In this document: positions 28,201-47,029 of the stretch, piece by piece | Layout of the letters: each line of letters begins with the position of its first letter | Numbering within the stretch: position 1 is the first letter of the stretch | Assembly (NCBI GenBank): GCA_943735955.1 | Contig: OX030957.1 | Coordinates: 7,754,757-7,818,756 of the forward strand | DNA: 64,000 bases | Origin: Piscicola geometra | Lineage: Eukaryota; Annelida; Clitellata; Hirudinida; Piscicolidae | Reading direction: 5' to 3' | Notes under the pieces: model-generated | What the model saw: the letters and a program-made list of their open reading frames with translations, nothing else | Told to the model about the DNA's origin: nothing | Databases searched by the model: none | Translations under genes and position numbers: made by a program

Positions 28201-29943
28201 TGAGATTTTACTCGATAAAAGTTTTACTTTCTCAGGCATTTATAATCTTTTATTTTCACCGCTCAGACTGATCGTTGGCAGCAACGGGAGTCTGGACATC
28301 TGGATGGAGGGAGAGGGGGATGCAGGACTGAAAAGGTGCGGTGAATACACCGTTGAAGTCTCCAACGGATACTCTTCGCAGAAACGAACTGTCAAGCTCA
28401 TCGACCCGAGTAAGAGGCTTTTTTGAAGTGAATAAATGCTTCAAAACGTAAAGCCTTATTTAGCATAGGCTGTATTTGATATATCTTCATGCATTCCTAA
28501 AACTCTCAGATGCACCAGTGGCAGGATACGTTTTCGATTGGTGGTGGATACTGCTGATTGTGCTGGCGGTGCTACTCCTCTTGATTCTGCTGCTGCTGCT
28601 GCTGTTGTGGTGTTGTGGGTGCTGCACTTTTTGCAGAAAGCAAGGCGAAGACTACCGAGGTATCGAAGTTATTGCTTGGAATGATGGGAACATCAATAAG
28701 TAGACAGTATTTTCTCTCTATTACCTTTCGAGTTGACTACGCAGTCCTTTACCTTTCAAGTCTACCTTCCACTACTACAACACCACCACCACTGCTACGA
28801 CAACCACAACCACCATCACCACCACCACCAACACAGTGGATGAAAACGAGAAGGCGAGAGGCATGGGACCTGTGAAAGACGCGCAAGAGTTTCAGGCGTA
28901 CCAGAACATGTGAGGGGGTGAGGCAGTGCTTGAATCATTGGAATATTCTGAAAGGATTTTATAATTAAGAAAGTGGTGTGTGTTTGGGCTCGCAAGTGGA
29001 GATGAGATCGAAGTTTGATTCGTCTAATGCATATTCATGATGCGCACAACAGGAGTGCGTACAACAACGACGTCTTGGATTACAAAAACACTGCCGCCTT
29101 CAACAACATCAATACCATCACCAGAGCCTCCTACAACAGCAACAGCAACAACGCCAGTATTAAAAACATTGCCAGAAACTCTGCCGACAACACTAGCAAC
29201 AACAACAACCTGTACGTTATTAGGCCTAAAAAGTCGAGTATCAGGAGCAGAAAGAGCATCGACAGCCTACGCAGCAGCTACAAGGCGGACAGGGTTGAAG
29301 GCAGGCACACTGGAAGCAACGATGAAGACAACAGAGGCAGTGTCCACAACAACAACCAACGATATCGAAACTCTTTGAACGCCAGCAACAGTAGCTACAG
29401 CTTTCACAGCACCAACGACTACGACATTGACGACAATGCCAACCTCGACAGACTGGGTAATGAGTCAGCAATGAGGAGGGATGACGCGTCCGTGAGGAGT
29501 AGTGGCATGCGACAGTGGAAGGTGACGAAGGTGCACACGCTGGAAGGACCTGGTGAGAAGAAGCAAGCGTTCACCAAATGAATCTTACTTTTGTCTCGTT
29601 TGTTCTCTTAGATCGATTAATTTTTACTTTTTTAATTAAAAAAAGATTTCTAGAAAACCACCACAAATGTTCGCCAGGCTACGACGACTACGACGTGACG
29701 TACAGAAGCAAGCACCAAGCTGCCAACACCGGTGGAGGCAGCCAGGCGTACAACTACCAAGACAACCAGGCATACGAGCAAGATGGAGAAAGTCTTGATG
29801 ACGAAGCTCCATACGGTGGTGGCTTGGCAGGGGGATACAGGACAGACAGGGATTCTGTCAGGACTGAAGGCCAAATGTGCATGCACGATGAGATGGTCTA
29901 CAATACCAACAACAAAGCCACCCACCACATCATCCGTCAGTGA
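25257..29943 (+). CDS. L1-type Ig cell adhesion receptor without fibronectin repeats
   Basis: Sixteen exons close in phase to 864 residues: 25257-25320, 25520-25634, 25711-25873, 25973-26171, 26301-26426, 26512-26626, 26731-26921, 27078-27165, 27350-27402, 27595-27756, 27955-28117, 28267-28409, 28510-28659, 28837-28909, 29053-29552 and 29654-29943. Signal peptide MIVDAKYAIGLYCLLIGFSI. Five Ig domains follow: Ig1 PPRILAEWPEKFFYRKNS ... GNYHCTATNKYG; Ig2 FHIPCKPNEAP ... GTIHLANLFNFNRD; Ig3 LKCLFGGYPTPDVKWY ... GSYICKGVNSKG; Ig4 EVRWFRNGVEL; Ig5 VTFKWFFNEVEV. Ig1-3 match the L1/neuroglian/hemolin pattern. Ig5 leads directly into the membrane segment (WWWILLIVLAVLLLLILLLL) and a CCGCCTFC palmitoylation-like cluster. 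The cytoplasmic tail (about 270 residues) is Asn/Ser/Tyr-rich (PGYDDYDVTY, NYQDNQAYEQ). No FNIII repeat and no FIGQY ankyrin motif is seen. Ig4 lacks its second canonical Cys and Ig5 lacks both. Confidence 0.85.
25327..25376. repeat. Possible SINE tail
   Basis: Four TCAA repeats followed by TAGATTTCTATAGCGCTCTT resemble the GCGC-containing tail of tRNA-derived SINEs. It lies in intron 1 of the L1-like gene. Weak evidence. Confidence 0.25.
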
Positions 29944-30355
29944 TTCAGCACACCAAACGAAACGACTGACTGAAGTATTCAAGCAGACGCTTGAGTAGTT
30001 CCTGACGACAATTTTCTTTGTAATTTTCTTTTTGTTGAACCATTCACTGATTGATGCATTCAACAATGCAACACAAAAAGCTATTTGATTCAGGAATTCT
30101 GATCCTTCATTTAACAATACGAAACCAATACCAATTATTTACCCAACTCTAGATTTTCACTTATTTTATAAACACATTCCATCTAATTGTATTAAAAAAC
30201 TTTGAAAACGATGAAGTTTTTGTTCTACCATTTAAGCCATTTGAAGATATAAACTATGGTTAGAAAGACTCTCACACTAGTAAGCTTGTTTCCGAAAAGC
30301 ACGCTCACAAAACGACAGACTGTAAGATATTTGGTGTGCTAGAAAGTACTAGAAT

Positions 30356-30633
30356 GTGATGGAGGTGTGGTGAAGTGAGAGATGGAGGTGTGGTGAGGTG
30401 AGAGATGGAGGTGTGGTGAGGTAAGAGATGGAGGTGTGGTGAGGTATGAGATGGAGGTGTGGTGAGGTGAGAGATGGAGGTGTGGTGAGATGAGAGATGG
30501 AGGTGTGGTGAAGTGAGAGATGGAGGTGTGGTGAGGTGAGAGATGGAGGTGTGGTGAGATGAGAGATGGAGGTGTGGTGAAGTGAGAGATGGGGGTGTGG
30601 TGAGGTGAGAGATGGAGGTGTGGTGAGGTGAGA
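30356..30633. repeat. 23 bp minisatellite, about 12 copies
   Basis: Unit approximates AGATGGAGGTGTGGTGAGGT plus GAG, with A/G variation in the GTGAGGTGAG part. It starts about 410 bp after the stop codon of the L1-like gene. Confidence 0.93.
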
Positions 30634-31555
30634 AGATGGCTCGTCGAGGAGGGCCTAACGAGTTGGAATAGAGTGGAGAAGATTCATCGTGAGTTTGATG
30701 ATGGAAATGGAAGTTGACGATACTAAAAGAGAATGAAAAGTTAAATTATTGATTGAAATGTGTGATTAAAACGTAGCAATTTGATCCTCGTACGGAATGC
30801 TGAATGCGCTAAGCAGAAAGGCCTGCACACACTGTACAGAACCATCGAATATTAATTAGAATCTAAATAAAATAGATTATTGTTAAAATGTAATTAATAT
30901 TCAAAAAAATACATCTAATATTGATAAGATGATATTACTAATAAGAAACCATGTAAACGCCACTAGATCTCGCCAACAATTCGAATGAAACAAGCGTCAG
31001 TAAGAAGCAAGTGGTAGTTACGCATGAACAAATCGACAATGATTTCGTGCTTGTACATAGGAAAGCAAGAAATGAAGCGACGACACGACGATGAAGTACA
31101 CTGGTGAGTATTAGGGCATGATGCTGAGGCGGATGAGATGAGCTTTATTGTGAGTTTTGCATTCCGTGTGGATAAAGGAAGAATTAAGTGGTCAAAATAA
31201 ATGTCATCGGAATTTAAAATGGATGTTCCATTCGAACAATTTACATAATGAGCGAATTCATTTTTTTGCAAAACTAAACTTAAAATAGAAAAATAATTTG
31301 CAAAAAATATCAATTCGAGAAATTGTAATATAAATTCTGCAAAAGACATTAGGCCAGAGTCCAGGGCAGAGACAGACTGCATTCAGTGATGCGATCAGCA
31401 AATCGTCTGTAACGCTGTGTGTGAACATGATTCCATGCACGCTTGCTGCAAAAACACTATCAATTGAAGGTCTACGCAGAAAAGATTGGATTAATATAAA
31501 TATAAATTAATGAAATTTTGATAATATAACTAAAAATTAAAAAAAATTTGATAGT

Positions 31556-31680
31556 AAATAAAAAGAGTAGAGAAAATTTTTATCATATAAATAAAAAGTA
31601 AAGAGAATTTTGATCATATAAATAAAAGGTAAAGAGAATTTTGATCATATAAATAAAAGGTAAAAAGAATTTTGATAACA
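31556..31680. repeat. 30 bp AT-rich array, about four copies
   Basis: Unit approximates AAAGAGAATTTTGATCATAT plus AAATAAAAGG. Confidence 0.85.
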
Positions 31681-32439
31681 TAAGAAACAGTGAGCGCAAT
31701 TGAAGGAAGTTAGAGGAAACTGTACAATTCGAATGCAGAAAAGAGGCATGGAGCGGGCGATTAAACTTAATGAGAGAATGCATAAACATGAGGCTATAAT
31801 GAATATTCAAAAGGTAAATGTAATTCCCAAACATCATGGAGGATAAAACAAACGAGTGAACGATGCATCAGAGTAATACGCATGCGTCAACAAGAAACCT
31901 CAACCGAGGCTGCGTGTGGAGAAGGCACTGTAGCAATCCAGGTGAAGATTCAATAGAGGTCGCATACATTATATATACATGACCTATATAGGCTAATTAT
32001 AATTAATTTAATTATTCATCAAAGATTCAGAGAAGCCAGTGTAAAAGTAAATATGGAGAGTACGTTGAATGATGAGGCGGGAGAGCAGGCGCAAAGACTA
32101 TTAGCAGTGTGAGTGGTGCCTCCGTTGTAGTCGATTCACTCACCATTCACCATTCACATGTTAGAGGTTAACAATGGGAGCGGATATAAAATAAATAAGC
32201 AGGAGGAGGATGAGAAGTGGCATGAAGCATCGGCGCATGCGTGCTGAAGAGAAATAGTCCAGAGATTCAGCGGAGGTCTTCTGCCTTCTGCCTCTCCTGA
32301 ACGGCTCCTCACCACTCCTCGCCACTTCCAGTGACCTCCAGAACAACCACTCTTCTATAGCCATCAACCTCTCACCCTCTCAAGTTGCATTCATCTCACA
32401 ACTTCTTACCCATCTATCAACCCATTCATCAATCTATCC

Positions 32440-32706
32440 ATTCATCAATCTATCCATTCATCAATCTATCCATCCATCCATCCATTCATCCATCCATTCA
32501 TCCATCCATCCATTCATCCATCCATCCATCAATCCATCCTTCCATCCATCCATCAATCCATTCATGCATTCATGCATCCATGCATCCATGCATTCATCCA
32601 TCCATCTATCCATCCATCCATCCATCCACCCATCTATACACCCATCTATGCACCCATGCATGCATGCATCCACACATCTATGCACCCATGCATGCATGCA
32701 TCCATC
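32440..32706. repeat. CATC/CATT/CATG tetranucleotide array
   Basis: About 270 bp of CATC units with CATT, TATC and CATG variants. It ends immediately before the stop codon of the CIP4 gene (32715-32717), so it is the start of that gene's 3' UTR. Confidence 0.93.
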
Positions 32707-32714
32707 ATGCATCA

Positions 32715-39442
<6,728 letters not shown>

Positions 39443-39945
39443 CTGCCAGAGATGAGACGTCAGCTATGTAGTTGCACACATTATAGTAGCTAGGAAAGTA
39501 ATTATAAATTAACTACAAGTTTCATAAAGCTTTATAAGTAAAGTTATATAGTTTGAATTGATTCACCCAATAGCCAAAATGTCTAGTTTCTTATTAAACA
39601 GGATGCTTATAAAGTTCAAACAAAATTGGATGATTTAAAACAAACTAACCCACAACTCGAACCCCCAATCCATATTGAAATAATTATTGACTTAAAATTA
39701 AAAGTAGTTTTGGCTCGTCGAACGAAAGAACGGGATAACTTTCATCTAGATTTGTACTTTTACTGACTAAAGTGTGTGCGTGTTTACTTAGACGCATTTA
39801 ACTTGTAAACTTTAAAATAAAAATTATTAAATACAATTTTTTAATCGTTATTAAATTTAATAAATAATAGTTTTTTTAAAATTATTTTATTATTTAGATT
39901 CTATTTTAACGCCTACCATTTTTAAATAGTTCTTTTTTCTCAAAA
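39443..39945. other. Interval between CIP4 and NOB1 (divergent)
   Basis: About 500 bp, AT-rich. It separates the first located CIP4 exon (minus) from the NOB1 ATG (plus). It must carry the NOB1 promoter. I could not find the CIP4 initiator exon here. Confidence 0.5.
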
Positions 39946-42900
39946 ATGGATGACAAAATTGTAAACACGTGCAGCGTCAGGCATTTAATCGTTGATTCAG
40001 CAGGATTTCTCAAAGATGCAAACCTGAAAGTGAGCCATGTTCGCTTTTAAAATAAAAATTTTATTAAAACTGTTTTCCAAATTCATACGTATTAGAATCT
40101 AATAATTAGATACATTCGATTTAAATCCTTTTGAAGAAATCATAAGAACAACTTAACAGGATATTGGCGAGTATATATACACGATCGACCAAGTAGTGAG
40201 TGAAATACGGGACAAGGCGACCAGGAGTCGTTTGCAGGTGCTTCCTTACGACCTCCTCTTCAGAACCCCCTCTGCCGAGTCCATAAAGTTCGGTCGGTTC
40301 CTCACACCATTCAATAATTATATTCCCTTTCAAATCAGTTATTATAAAAAGAGTTATATTTATTGAAGATATTTTGACATTATTATTACCTTTTAGTGAC
40401 AGAATTTTCGAGGAAGACAGGCGATTACGCAAGTCTTTCTTCAGTTGATCTGAAAGTCATTGCGTTGGCCTACCAACTGCACAAGGAGCATGCCGATGCC
40501 AGTCAGATCAAAAGTGAACCAAATAAAAATGTGGAAATTTTTCTTTTGATTTTTTATATCTTTTTAGTCAAGACACCATATCAATTTTGTAAAAATTATG
40601 TTTTATACATTTTGCAGGTTCAAATTGAAACAAAGCCCAGGCACATTGCTGTTCCTAAGGGCTTCTACTTCGAAAAGAATTATAAAAACGAAAAAGATGA
40701 CAAACACTTAAATGATGATGATAAGGATGAAATATCAAAAGATAATGACGAAGTATCAAACGAATTAAAGGGAAAGTGTGTCATTGATGATAAGGATGAG
40801 GGTAGAGAAAGTGTTGAGGGAGTGGAATGCTGCAGTGATGAAGAAGAGTGGTTTTCATCTGAGGATCTGTTGGATGAAGATGTTGAAGGCAAAGATGTCA
40901 ATGATGATGATGATGATGATGATAAAGAGAATGGGACTATTGAAAGTTCAGAAGATGATGAAGACAAAATTGAATCTACAAATGATGATGACGATGATGA
41001 TGAGGGCTGGATCACACCGAAGAACATAGGTCGGAAGATGCCCTCTGATCAGCCTGCAGTGCCAACTGAGCCCTTGAAGGTGGCCTGCCTCACCACTGAC
41101 TTCGCCATGCAGGTCCTCAAACCTTTGCACTCTTCATATTCTAGAGATCTGAAATAGTTTTCCATTCATTTAACCACCTATCCACTTTTGTATTCTTTAT
41201 TTTTCCAGAAAATAAAACCCGTCTTCCATTCATTTCAGGCACTCACCCACCTTTTGCACTCAACAGAATGTCCTGATCCAAATGGGCTTGAGCATCGTCT
41301 CACTGAACGGCCTGCTGATCAGACATGCGCGCAGCTACGTCCTCAAATGTTCCGCCTGCTTCAAGTGCCTGCACCCATCTGCCATCAATTAACTCCTATT
41401 TAATTCCTGTTTGCTTTTAATAAGGGATTTTAGTTGTTGTAAATAGCAATTATGGTAACTTATTAAGGTTTATTATACATTTTTAAAGAAATGCTTTTTC
41501 ATTTGTAATGTGTAATTTAGTAATATTTAATGAGGTAATATCACATTTGTACTGTTTCAGGGTGACCAAGGATGTCTCAAAAGTCTTTTGTCATCACTGT
41601 GGCAACCAGACTCTCCAAAAAGTGAGAATAATTATAATATATCTACTATATTCATAATAATATATCTTCAATATTCATAATGATATATCTATAATATTCA
41701 TAATAATATATCTATAATATTCATAATAATATATCTATAATATTCATAATAATATATCTATAATATTCATAATAATATATCTATAATATTCATAATAATA
41801 TATCTATAATATTCATAATAACATATTTATACTTTTCATAATAATATATATTTAATATTCGTAATAATATATCTATAATATTCATAATATATCTATACTT
41901 TTCATAGTAATATATCTATAATATTCTTAATACTATATCTATAATATTCATAGTAATATATCTATACTTTTCATAATAATATTCATCTACAATATTCATA
42001 ATAATATATCTATAATATTCATAATAATATATCTATACTTTTCATAATAATATATCTATACTTTTCATAATCTATCTATACTTTTCATAATCTATCTATA
42101 CTTTTCATAATATATCTATACTTTTCATAATATATCTACAATATTTATAATAATATATCTATAATATTCATAATAATATATCTATAATATTCATAATAAT
42201 ATACCTATACTTTTCATAATAATATATCTACAATGTTCATAATAATATATCTATAATATTCATAGTAATATATATTTAATATTCATGATAATATATCTAT
42301 AATATTCATAATAATATATCTTTAATATTCATAATAATATATCTTTAATATTCATAATAATATATCTTTAATATTCATAATAATATATCTTTAATATTCA
42401 TAATAATATATCTTTAATATTCATAATAATATATCTTTAATATTCATAATAATATATCTTTAATATTCATAATAATATATCTTTAATATTCATAATAATA
42501 TATCTTTAATATTCATAATAATATATCTTTAATATTCATAATAATATATCTTTAATATTCATAATAATATATCTTTAATATTCATAATAATATATCTTTA
42601 ATATTCATAATAATTTATCTATTACTAACATTTACTACTGCGAATTTCAAAGTGTTCACAAGAGCCCATTGCATTTCTGTTCGGTTTTAAAAGTCTAAAT
42701 AAGCGTCAACATCTGTCCTGAAAGGTGGCGATGACGGTGAACGAGGATGGTTCAGTGGTCTATCACGTGAACAGGAACAGACAACCAAACCTCAGAGGAC
42801 TCAGGGTGAGTGCTTGGTCTTCATCAAGTGCTTCACTTTTCTCTTATACACTGGTACTTGTTACCCAGCTGTTCAGTATGTGTCACATCACAACGAATTC

Positions 42901-43205
42901 TTTTTTTTAGTATTTTATTGCTACCACTCTAAACCACCCGACAGTACGCACTGCCGACTCCTAAAGGTGGAAAGCACGCTCACAACCCGATCCTCTGCTC
43001 CGACCAACTGAGTGTCAGGTACAGAGGCTCCAGGAAGCAATTAGACCCCCTCCACCCTGACTTCATCGCCCGTGACCAGCCCTTCTCCATGCATGCATTG
43101 AACGCCAAAGGAGGAAGACATGGGGCCAAAAACTGGGATGTGCAGCCAACTGTAGGCAGAAGGAAAAACCCCAATGAAAACCGAAAGGGAAAGCGAATGA
43201 AGTGA
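39946..43205 (+). CDS. NOB1: NOB1, endonuclease for 18S rRNA 3' end maturation
   Basis: Eight exons with exact phase closure to 448 residues: 39946-40029, 40160-40292, 40397-40530, 40618-41112, 41267-41364, 41561-41621, 42725-42805 and 42945-43205. NOB1 is a PIN-domain nuclease that cleaves 20S pre-rRNA at the 18S 3' end in cytoplasmic pre-40S particles. PIN: LIVDSAGFLKDANL (catalytic Asp), IYTIDQVVSEIRDKATRSRL (catalytic Glu), FSRKTGDYASLSSVDLKVIA (Asp). Acidic middle, then WITPKNI and LTTDFAMQNVLIQMGL. Zinc ribbon: C-SA-C-FKVTKDVSKVF-C-HH-C. C-terminal GLRYALPTPKGGKHAHNP and a basic end. Slightly longer than the human protein because of the Asp/Glu-rich linker. The donor of exon 3 (AAT|gtggaa) is weak but keeps frame. 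Confidence 0.95.
41633..42615. repeat. ~21 bp AT-rich minisatellite, about 1 kb, in a NOB1 intron
   Basis: Some 45 copies of AATATATCTATAATATTCAT plus A. Two subfamilies are segregated: a mixed left part with TATACTTTTCATA units and a homogeneous right part (42300-42610) with ATCTTTAATATTCATAATAA, which suggests recent expansion of one variant. Confidence 0.95.
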
Positions 43206-46200
43206 TTTCGTTGCTGTAAAATAAACTTTTTTTAGTTGATTATAATTTATGTATAGTTATTAAATTAATACAAAAATTAGTTTAAATAAAAAAATTTGAG
43301 CTTTTCAGTCTAATACAATAGATCTTATTTTTTAAAAATTATTTACAATTTAAGAATCGTCAATTGCTGCAAAACAGGAATTTAAATGTATTTTAATGAT
43401 GTAAATTTTTCAAAAATTTGATTTCAGTCTTGAAAGGAATATAAAATAACATTTTATATCTTTAAATATGTATTCTGTGCAAGAAAATTTTTCATTAAAA
43501 AGATTTTTCATGCATGTTTGTATTCCATTTTTATTAAATTAACTTTTGTTCACCTGTTAATAAACGGCAGTTTTAATTTGAGAAGTTCTAAACAACATCT
43601 TTTAACTTCGTAAATAATAAATATGAATCAAATAAAAGAATGATAAATATAAAAGTGCATTTCGACAAATACGTTTAAATACATTTAAGGATTTCTAGTC
43701 AAGTAAGAAAGATAATACTTTGATTTTTTTCATATATATGAATTATTAATGTTTTTTTTAAATACATCTATCACCTCTTACGGTTAACCACTATTTTATT
43801 TTTTATACAAAATTATGTGAAAAGAAAAATCAACAATAATCGCTATTCCATCTGCTTTGAATCAGTTTGATTGTCACAAAATATCATACCATATTACTCA
43901 AAGACTCTTAATGATATTTTAAAGTTTTTTTCTAATGTAAACATTTTTATATGTATTTAAAGCCATTTTACCTTTTTTTGCACTATGTAAACGAAGCGGT
44001 AAATTGTTTAAATAACATTACAAATTAATTGTAACATAAATTGTATTTAAAATATTCAAATTTATCTTTTATATCATAAATTATAAAATGCATGAATTGA
44101 CAAAACATATATCACAAATAAATACTCATCGTATTTTTTTATCATGAAATTATATAGTTTATCAAATTAAATGCTAGTTACATTTTAACTAGCATTTGAG
44201 TTATAATCGACAAGAAAACACACATATATATAGAAACTACCAATTAATTAGACATTTGTCTCTAGTTCTTGATTTGTAATGTTTTTAGCGTAACATTTAA
44301 TCGTTCTCAAAACTACTGACTTTGATTATCATGCTGCCATTTATCATGGCACTCGTGTGACAATTGAATGCGTGGTTTTACACGGACTATGTAATCAAAT
44401 GTCCTCTGAGTCAGTAAAATAAAAAAATATTCAGTCGAAGAAATTAGGAAAATAAGTCGAAAGATCTAATGGTTGAGTGTAAAATAATTTGCGAGGAACA
44501 AGCGCAGTTGTAGTTTCTGCACTGAGGGTTCTCATGTTTTGAATATGAGTCTAAAATCGGCTATTATTTTTTCTATCATTTATAACTTTATCGCATCTTC
44601 CATTGAAGCTTCATTGTTATTTCCATCATGGCCTTTTCAGTCGTCGCATTGAAATATGAAACACGTCATCAAAAGAAAGGATTAATGTACTTAGCAATGC
44701 TAGTTTTAATTGTTCGCTTAGTGTGAAATCGCATTACATAACCACGTGGCATAATAGCGTTAAAACATAATTAAATGGCTCACAATTGAATATAATCTCA
44801 TACAATTAAATACATAATGGTTTTCCAATTTCTCCTACAACTCCTGTCCTGTTTAAGTTATACAAACGATGAGCAATCAATTTAATGAGAAGCTCGTTGC
44901 TATTATGCAAGAGGCTAATGAAGGTGCATGAACGCTGGTGTCTCCCGCAGATGTTTTTTCCCATTTATGAGCTATATAATATATAAATGCATTGAAAAAT
45001 CGTTTGGAACACTGTCACATGCATGCAAATTAGTGACTTTAAATCTTGATCTTATGTAGCAAAAACTGAAAACAAATCCAACATTCCATGCACACACAGG
45101 TGGGCACAGTTAATCAAAAGCCAACTTTTCAGCCGTCATTTCTTAACCCTAAATCAGTGAATTTCATTCTAGTTTAACGGAAGTTACTGTTTTATTAGTT
45201 TTTATTACCTTAAAACGCAAGGTATAAACTTTATACTATAAAGCGAACCTGCAAAGAGGAAAAAAATGGAAACTAGCAGTTAGATTGAGGCTTTTCACGC
45301 ATCAATTTTATATTGAAACTCTGTAAGTTCGCCTCATTAAAACGATTTTGAGAATAAATAAAAGATAAAAAAGTGCGTCTTGTACATGGTTTAAATACCT
45401 GCCAAAAGTGTATCGACAAACAAGCTGCAGTAGACATATGTTTATATGGAGCTTGAGTTTGAATACAACAGTTAGTGGGAAAGGACATTCAAAATGCATT
45501 ATAATCAACAGCAATATCAATTTAGGCTCATTGAGGGCATTGGCTACATTAAAGTTACCCCACAGACTAACATATGTTGAAGTTAAATCATTAACGAAAA
45601 TTTAAATCTCACACTTTTAAACGGATCAACTATTTGGTGCCCATCTTTACATGCACCATTGTTCAGAGGATTCGTTTAAGCGATCCATTTCATTCACTCA
45701 GCATCTTTCTATGGCTTTCCCACACTAATCTCAACAAACGAAACAACACAAGTGAAAAATAGAATGGTTGTTGAAAACAATAAGATTTTAGATTTAGTCA
45801 GCAAGCACTGAATAGCTAGATCAAATAGTTCTCAGCATTTTTTAAATCACACATGACTTATATTAAAAATGTATTAGATAAAAATAGTTTTAAAAATGAA
45901 AGAATATTTTTAACATTTAAAATAACGCCAAGCCTGAAATCTGTTAAAAAAACACTTTATCGATATGACTTCAAGTGGTGCTCAACATTGTTGAGCAATT
46001 GGACGAAAGATTTATTCTGAGTAACATACTTACATTTAAGTGAAGGAATTAACAACATGTGACACTTTTGAATGACATACATACATTTATACGCACATAT
46101 ATATATATATGTATATATTTATGTATACATGTGTAATTGGGAGGGTATAAAACAATCTTTGCTGCAAGTGGTTCACCTCAAGGATGCTCCTGTAATTGCT

Positions 46201-47029
46201 CTCTGACTTAAGAACAAGTTTAAGAAAATAAAAGTTTACAAATATTCATCGATCCACAGAGTTTGAAGTTGAATGAGGCACGCTGGTGCTGAAAGGCACT
46301 CTTAAAAACTAATCTCCACAATCGATACCACAGTGTCTCATTCAGTGACTTCGTTGCACCACTCCCCTCTCAAACGGATATTCCCTATTCATCGTTTCAC
46401 AGTCTGCTTCATCTCCCGAGACACCTGACTATTTCATTGGTATCACGACTTTTTCAATTAGTATCAATTTGTCTGCGAATATCTTGTTTATTATTTTGAA
46501 AATTATCAAATTTCTAATATTTCTAAAAGCATGAGTTTTTGAGGCAATCTTTAAAGTCCGCAGTCTACATCGATTATTCAATGACAAGCGACTGCTTCCA
46601 GAATAATTGATACGATGACCTTAAAATTGAAGGAACAGATGCTTGATGCTGTTGGTACATTCGAAAGAATTGTGTTTGCTTCAAAGGACATTCAAAATGC
46701 TTTATAATCACCAGCCCTGCTTACCAGCATGTACCACTTTTAATATGAAATTGTTTGCCACCCTGTGCATCAAGTTAATAAGCTTTAAACCGATCCAGCT
46801 ATGCTGAAACCGATAGCTTTAAAGTTTTGATGGAAGATCAGTTGAAATCAGTTAATACTGTATGCATGCACGCGATACATTTTGAGTCTATCCATCGAAG
46901 CGTTGTAATGTATTTCATCAGAAATAAATTAAACTTTTAATCCAAACACTGGAAGGTTTCATTATCCTTGCCAACTTACGCACAAACGATCTCCTTGCCC
47001 AAGCCTGCATCTGACCACCCGCAGGAGGC
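43206..47029. other. Intergenic, 3.8 kb, AT-rich
   Basis: No gene seen. A diverged direct repeat pair of about 33 bp (AAAGGACATTCAAAATGC, then TTATAATCA) occurs near 45478 and 46683, hinting at an old repeat element. ATG-starting frames at 45273-45605 have no recognisable content. The MICAL-like gene's 5' UTR and promoter should lie in the right part. Confidence 0.4.

Larger units (their letters stand above)
29944..32714. other. Intergenic between convergent genes
   Basis: No coding segment supported. It contains a 23 bp minisatellite (30356-30633) and a 30 bp array (31556-31680), both listed separately, and AT-rich unique sequence. Confidence 0.5.
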
